A DNA stretch of 64,000 nt from CAYTBN01 sp964436045 (GTDB lineage: Bacteria; Myxococcota_A; UBA796; UBA9615; CAYRNR01), in NCBI GenBank assembly GCA_964436045.1, contig CAYTBN010000004.1:62001-126000 (forward strand), written 5' to 3'. Of the stretch, positions 61,006 to 64,000 are shown piece after piece; position 1 is the stretch's first letter; each line of letters starts with the position of its first letter. Made by a program: the position numbers and the translations under genes. The notes below the pieces were generated by a model. It saw only the letters and a program-made list of their open reading frames with translations. It had not been told where the DNA came from and made no database searches.

Positions 61006-61446
61006 CTGGCCCTGGACGTGGGGAAACGGCGCATCGGTCTGGCGGCCAGCGACCCGTCCGGATCGATGGCGTTGCCCCTCGAGGTCTGCATCCGCAGCTC
61101 CCCGCGGGCGGACCTGGACCACATCCTGGCACGGCTGGAGGAGCGCGGAGTGGGCGTGGTCGTGGTGGGGATCCCGGTGCGGGAGGACGGCTCCGAGGGA
61201 CGCATCGCCAAGGACGCCCGATTCCTCGGCAGCAAGCTCGCGGCGCTGCGCCCCGGGCTGCGGGTGGAGTACGCGGACGAGGCCTACACCACCGTCGAGG
61301 CGGAGGAGCGGCTGCGGGAGCGGGGGCTGGACGCCCGCGCCCAGCGACCGATCATCGACTCGGTGGCGGCCCAGGTGCTGCTGGAGGGTTGGCTCGCCCG
61401 GGCCTCCGAAAACCCTGGCGGCGCGGGCGGATCGGCTGCAGATTAG
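61006..61446 (+). CDS. ruvX: RuvX/YqgF-family Holliday-junction resolvase-like RNase
   Basis: About 146 residues: the RNase-H-like first strand ALALDVGKRRIGLAASDPSG with the catalytic Asp, VVVVGIPVREDGSEG, VEYADEAYTTVEAEERL and IIDSVAAQVLLEGWL. Length is normal for YqgF, which matures 16S rRNA. The start is odd: between the barrel stop and the catalytic Asp there is no ATG, GTG or TTG in frame. CTG 61006 is given; CTG 61012 or ATT 60970 are the alternatives, and the next standard codon upstream is far inside the barrel gene (60766). Confidence 0.85.
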   Translation: MALDVGKRRIGLAASDPSGSMALPLEVCIRSSPRADLDHILARLEERGVGVVVVGIPVREDGSEGRIAKDARFLGSKLAALRPGLRVEYADEAYTTVEAEERLRERGLDARAQRPIIDSVAAQVLLEGWLARASENPGGAGGSAAD

Positions 61447-61483
61447 TACCTCCTGCGGTCCTGGGCTACGATAGGCACCCCCC

Positions 61484-64000
61484 GTGAATCACCACCGAGC
61501 CGCCTGCGCCCTCCTGCTGACCGTGGCCACCGTCGCGCTCGCGGGCAGCGCGACCGCGTACGACCCCAGCCTGCGCTGGCGCACGATCCAGACCGAACAC
61601 TTCAACATCCACTACCACCAGGGCGAGACCCTGCTGGCCTACAAGGGCGCGCGAGTGTTCGAGGAGGTCTACTCGCTGCTGACCGTGGAGCTGGAACGGG
61701 AGCTCCACCGGCAGCGGATGGACGTGGTCATCGTCGACTCCACCGACGACGCCAACGGCTACGCCCTCTCCCAGCCTTACCCGGCGGTGGTGCTGTTCGC
61801 CACCGCACCGATGGCCCGCGAGTCGCTTCAGGGCTACGACGACTGGCTCTGGGCGATCTTCGTCCACGAGTACACCCACATCCTGCACATCGACACCACC
61901 GAGGGAATCAACCGGGTCTGGCGGACGATGTTCGGCGGCTGGTTCAAGCCCAACCGGTTGCTGCCTGGCTGGATGATCGAGGGGTTCGCGGTCTACAACG
62001 AGTCCATCTACACCGGCGGCGGCCGCAACCGATCCGCCTGGGCCGACATGCTGGTGCGGATGTCGGTGCTGGAGAACCGCTTCCCGGACCTGGGCCAGGC
62101 CGACGGCTACATCGACGACTGGCCGGGCGGGTACCTGCGCTACATCTGGGGTGGCCGGTTCCACGGCTGGGTCGCCGACCAGTACGGCCACGGCATCTGG
62201 ACCGAGATGAACCACCGCGCCGCGGCCCAGGTGTTCCCCTTCGTGGTCCCGGCGAACAAGGTGTTCGAGCGGCCGCTGACCGAGCTGTGGAAGGACTGGG
62301 AGGCGGACCTGGAGCTCGAGTACCGGGGGTTGCAGCGCGAGCTGATGCTCCAGGGGCTGACGGACGTCGAACTGCTGACCCCCAAGCCGGACTTCGGGGC
62401 CTCGCCCGAGATCGCGCGGGAGGGCGACTGGGTCTACCACTCGTTGCGGCGCTACCGCGGACCGTCGACGATCCGCCGGATGCGGCCCGACGGCAGCGAG
62501 GCCGAGGTCCTGACCCGCCACTGGAACCCCCAGGGGCTGACGGTCTCGACGGACGGGGCGACCCTGTACTTCGGCGCCATGCGCCCCCACGGCCTGTACA
62601 ACGACTACTACGATCTCTATCGCTTCGACGTGGAAGGCAAGCGCCCCTGGCGCCGGCAACGGCTGACCCACGGGGCGCGGGCGCGGGACCCGGATCTGCA
62701 CCCGGACGGCGACCGGCTGGTGTGCGTGGTCAACGGGCTGGCCAACAACGACCTGGCGATCTGGAGCGAAGAGGGCGGCCTGCGGCGGATCACCGCCACC
62801 GACGACTACACCCAGTTCTCCGATCCCGCCTGGTCCCCGGATGGCACCCGGATCGCGGTCAGCGCCTGGCAGACCGGCGGGTACCGGGACATCCTGCTGT
62901 TCGACGAGGAAGGTCGCCAGCTGGAGCGGATCACCGCGGACCGGGCCATCGACAACGAACCCACCTGGTCCCCGGACGGCGCGTACCTGCTGTTCTCCAG
63001 CGACCGCTCCGGCATCTACGAGATCTACGCCCACCGGCTGGCGGACGGGGCGCTGCTGCGGGTCACCCGGGTGGTCGCGGGCGCGTTCCACCCGACGGTC
63101 TCGGCGGACGGCCAATGGCTGTTCTTCGAGGGCTACACCAGCTGGGGAACGGACATCCGGCGGACGCCCTACCAACCGGATGCCTGGGAGCGTTTCGAGG
63201 ACGCGCCGCCGCCCTCCCCCTCCGAGACCCTGCCCCTTCCGCCGGAGCTCGAGCAGGCCCACGTGTCGCGGCGCTACAACCCGGCACCGAGCATGGTGCC
63301 CCAGTACTGGCGGCCCATCGTCGAGAAGCACGACGACGCCAGCTGGACCGACTGGACCCTCGGCGGGCGGACCGGCGGCCGGGACATCCTGCGGATGCAC
63401 GAGTGGAGCGCGGAGGCGGCCTATCGGACCGGCCAGCGTTTCCTCTCCTGGTCGCTGGCCTACGAGCTGACCGCCCTGCGTCCCAACATCCGCGTCGGCT
63501 ACTACAACTACAGCCTCAGCCGCGGTCGGATCTGGCTCGACCACAACCACCAGCCTGCCCCCGGCGGCGCGGGCATGGACGGGATCTATCTGGGCGAGGA
63601 CGTCTACATGGAGCGGCGCGACCGGGCGTACCTGCGGGTCAGCCTGCCGCTGCACGCCCGCCACAGCGTCTGGGCCCGCTACGAGTTCGACTGGCATTCG
63701 ACCCTGTCGGAGATCCCCGAGCCCGCGTACGCGCCCCTGCTCCCGGGCGTGGGCAGCTATTCGAACCTGCAGCTGGGCTACGGCTTCTCCCAGACGCGGG
63801 GTTATCGCTTCTCCGTCAGCCGCGAGGCGGGTTTCCAGGGCGGTATCAAGGCCCAGCTGGTCTATCCCTGGCTGGGCGCAGCCGCCACGGACTGGACCGG
63901 GGAACCGGTGATCCAGTCCCGCACGGTGGTCAGCGCCGAGATGCGCGCATACCTGTCGATGCCGTGGTGGCGGAACCACGTGCTGGCGCTGCGCGGCGCG
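61484..64000 (+). CDS. Secreted gluzincin-like protein with propeller and outer-membrane barrel (3' end missing)
   Basis: 839 residues present from GTG 61484. Signal peptide MNHHRAACALLLTVATVALAGSATAYD. Residues ~25-280 form a metalloprotease-like domain: HEYTHILHID (HExxH form with Tyr-Thr between) and the downstream Glu in LLPGWMIEGFAVYNES. Residues ~300-600 carry WD40/TolB-type repeats (FSDPAWSPDGTRIAVSAW, DNEPTWSPDGAYLLFSSDR). From ~640 amphipathic strands of a BamA/surface-antigen-type barrel begin (LSWSLAYELTALRPNIRVGYYNYSL, NLQLGYGFSQTRGYRFSVS). The window ends inside the barrel. Probably a surface-anchored protease. Confidence 0.82.
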   Translation, partial: MNHHRAACALLLTVATVALAGSATAYDPSLRWRTIQTEHFNIHYHQGETLLAYKGARVFEEVYSLLTVELERELHRQRMDVVIVDSTDDANGYALSQPYPAVVLFATAPMARESLQGYDDWLWAIFVHEYTHILHIDTTEGINRVWRTMFGGWFKPNRLLPGWMIEGFAVYNESIYTGGGRNRSAWADMLVRMSVLENRFPDLGQADGYIDDWPGGYLRYIWGGRFHGWVADQYGHGIWTEMNHRAAAQVFPFVVPANKVFERPLTELWKDWEADLELEYRGLQRELMLQGLTDVELLTPKPDFGASPEIAREGDWVYHSLRRYRGPSTIRRMRPDGSEAEVLTRHWNPQGLTVSTDGATLYFGAMRPHGLYNDYYDLYRFDVEGKRPWRRQRLTHGARARDPDLHPDGDRLVCVVNGLANNDLAIWSEEGGLRRITATDDYTQFSDPAWSPDGTRIAVSAWQTGGYRDILLFDEEGRQLERITADRAIDNEPTWSPDGAYLLFSSDRSGIYEIYAHRLADGALLRVTRVVAGAFHPTVSADGQWLFFEGYTSWGTDIRRTPYQPDAWERFEDAPPPSPSETLPLPPELEQAHVSRRYNPAPSMVPQYWRPIVEKHDDASWTDWTLGGRTGGRDILRMHEWSAEAAYRTGQRFLSWSLAYELTALRPNIRVGYYNYSLSRGRIWLDHNHQPAPGGAGMDGIYLGEDVYMERRDRAYLRVSLPLHARHSVWARYEFDWHSTLSEIPEPAYAPLLPGVGSYSNLQLGYGFSQTRGYRFSVSREAGFQGGIKAQLVYPWLGAAATDWTGEPVIQSRTVVSAEMRAYLSMPWWRNHVLALRGA

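Overview
The window is about 64 kb of very GC-rich, densely packed chromosomal DNA with gene spacings often under 30 bases. The content points to Myxococcota or a related deltaproteobacterial-type lineage. Indicators are MopE-type Cys/Asp repeats, a C-terminal Cys plus hydrophobic plus RRRR sorting tail, many secreted lipoproteins with poly-aspartate linkers, ASH-domain repeats, and the thrS / infC-rpmI-rplT-pheS-pheT-ihfA-merR block. This placement is an inference from gene content; there is no rRNA in the window.

Layout. 1-4.5 kb: a glycyl-radical-enzyme activase (cut by the window edge), a TraB-like protein, a MoxR AAA+ ATPase, a small Cys-rich protein and a DUF3267-type membrane zincin. 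4.5-13.8 kb: a MopE-like lipoprotein whose signal peptide is out of frame across a run of 8 G, an amidase broken by an in-frame TAG, a rhomboid protease, an aminotransferase plus omega-amidase pair, and a YihY membrane protein. 13.8-30 kb: large repeat-rich lipoproteins, a YrdC-like protein, RNase HIII, a YdbS-type PH-domain pair, a papain-like protease with MopE repeats, an unusual thioredoxin / AMMECR1-like / six-hairpin fusion, and a cytochrome-like plus Rieske lipoprotein pair. 29.4-37.6 kb: the minus-strand translation block (merR, ihfA, pheT, pheS, rplT, rpmI, infC, thrS). 37.8-42.8 kb: arylsulfotransferase-like and thioredoxin-like lipoproteins, tRNA-Val(GAC) and a large imperfect hairpin element. 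54-64 kb: lipB, an AI-2E family exporter, dnaE, a small outer-membrane protein, ruvX, and a metalloprotease / propeller / barrel protein cut by the window end.

The most unusual region is 43.1-54.4 kb. A plus-strand run of seven genes, with an amidase facing away from it, encodes three proteins resembling the AllH/AllF/AllG (DUF2877, FdrA, DUF1116) carbamoyltransferase set, a cyclase-family hydrolase, a molybdenum hydroxylase whose Mo and FAD subunits are one continuous reading frame in the order Mo-FAD, its [2Fe-2S] subunit, and a cytosine-deaminase-like amidohydrolase. Together they read as a route that deaminates and hydroxylates an N-heterocycle, opens the ring, and releases the ureido carbon as carbamoyl phosphate. 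The substrate cannot be read from sequence.
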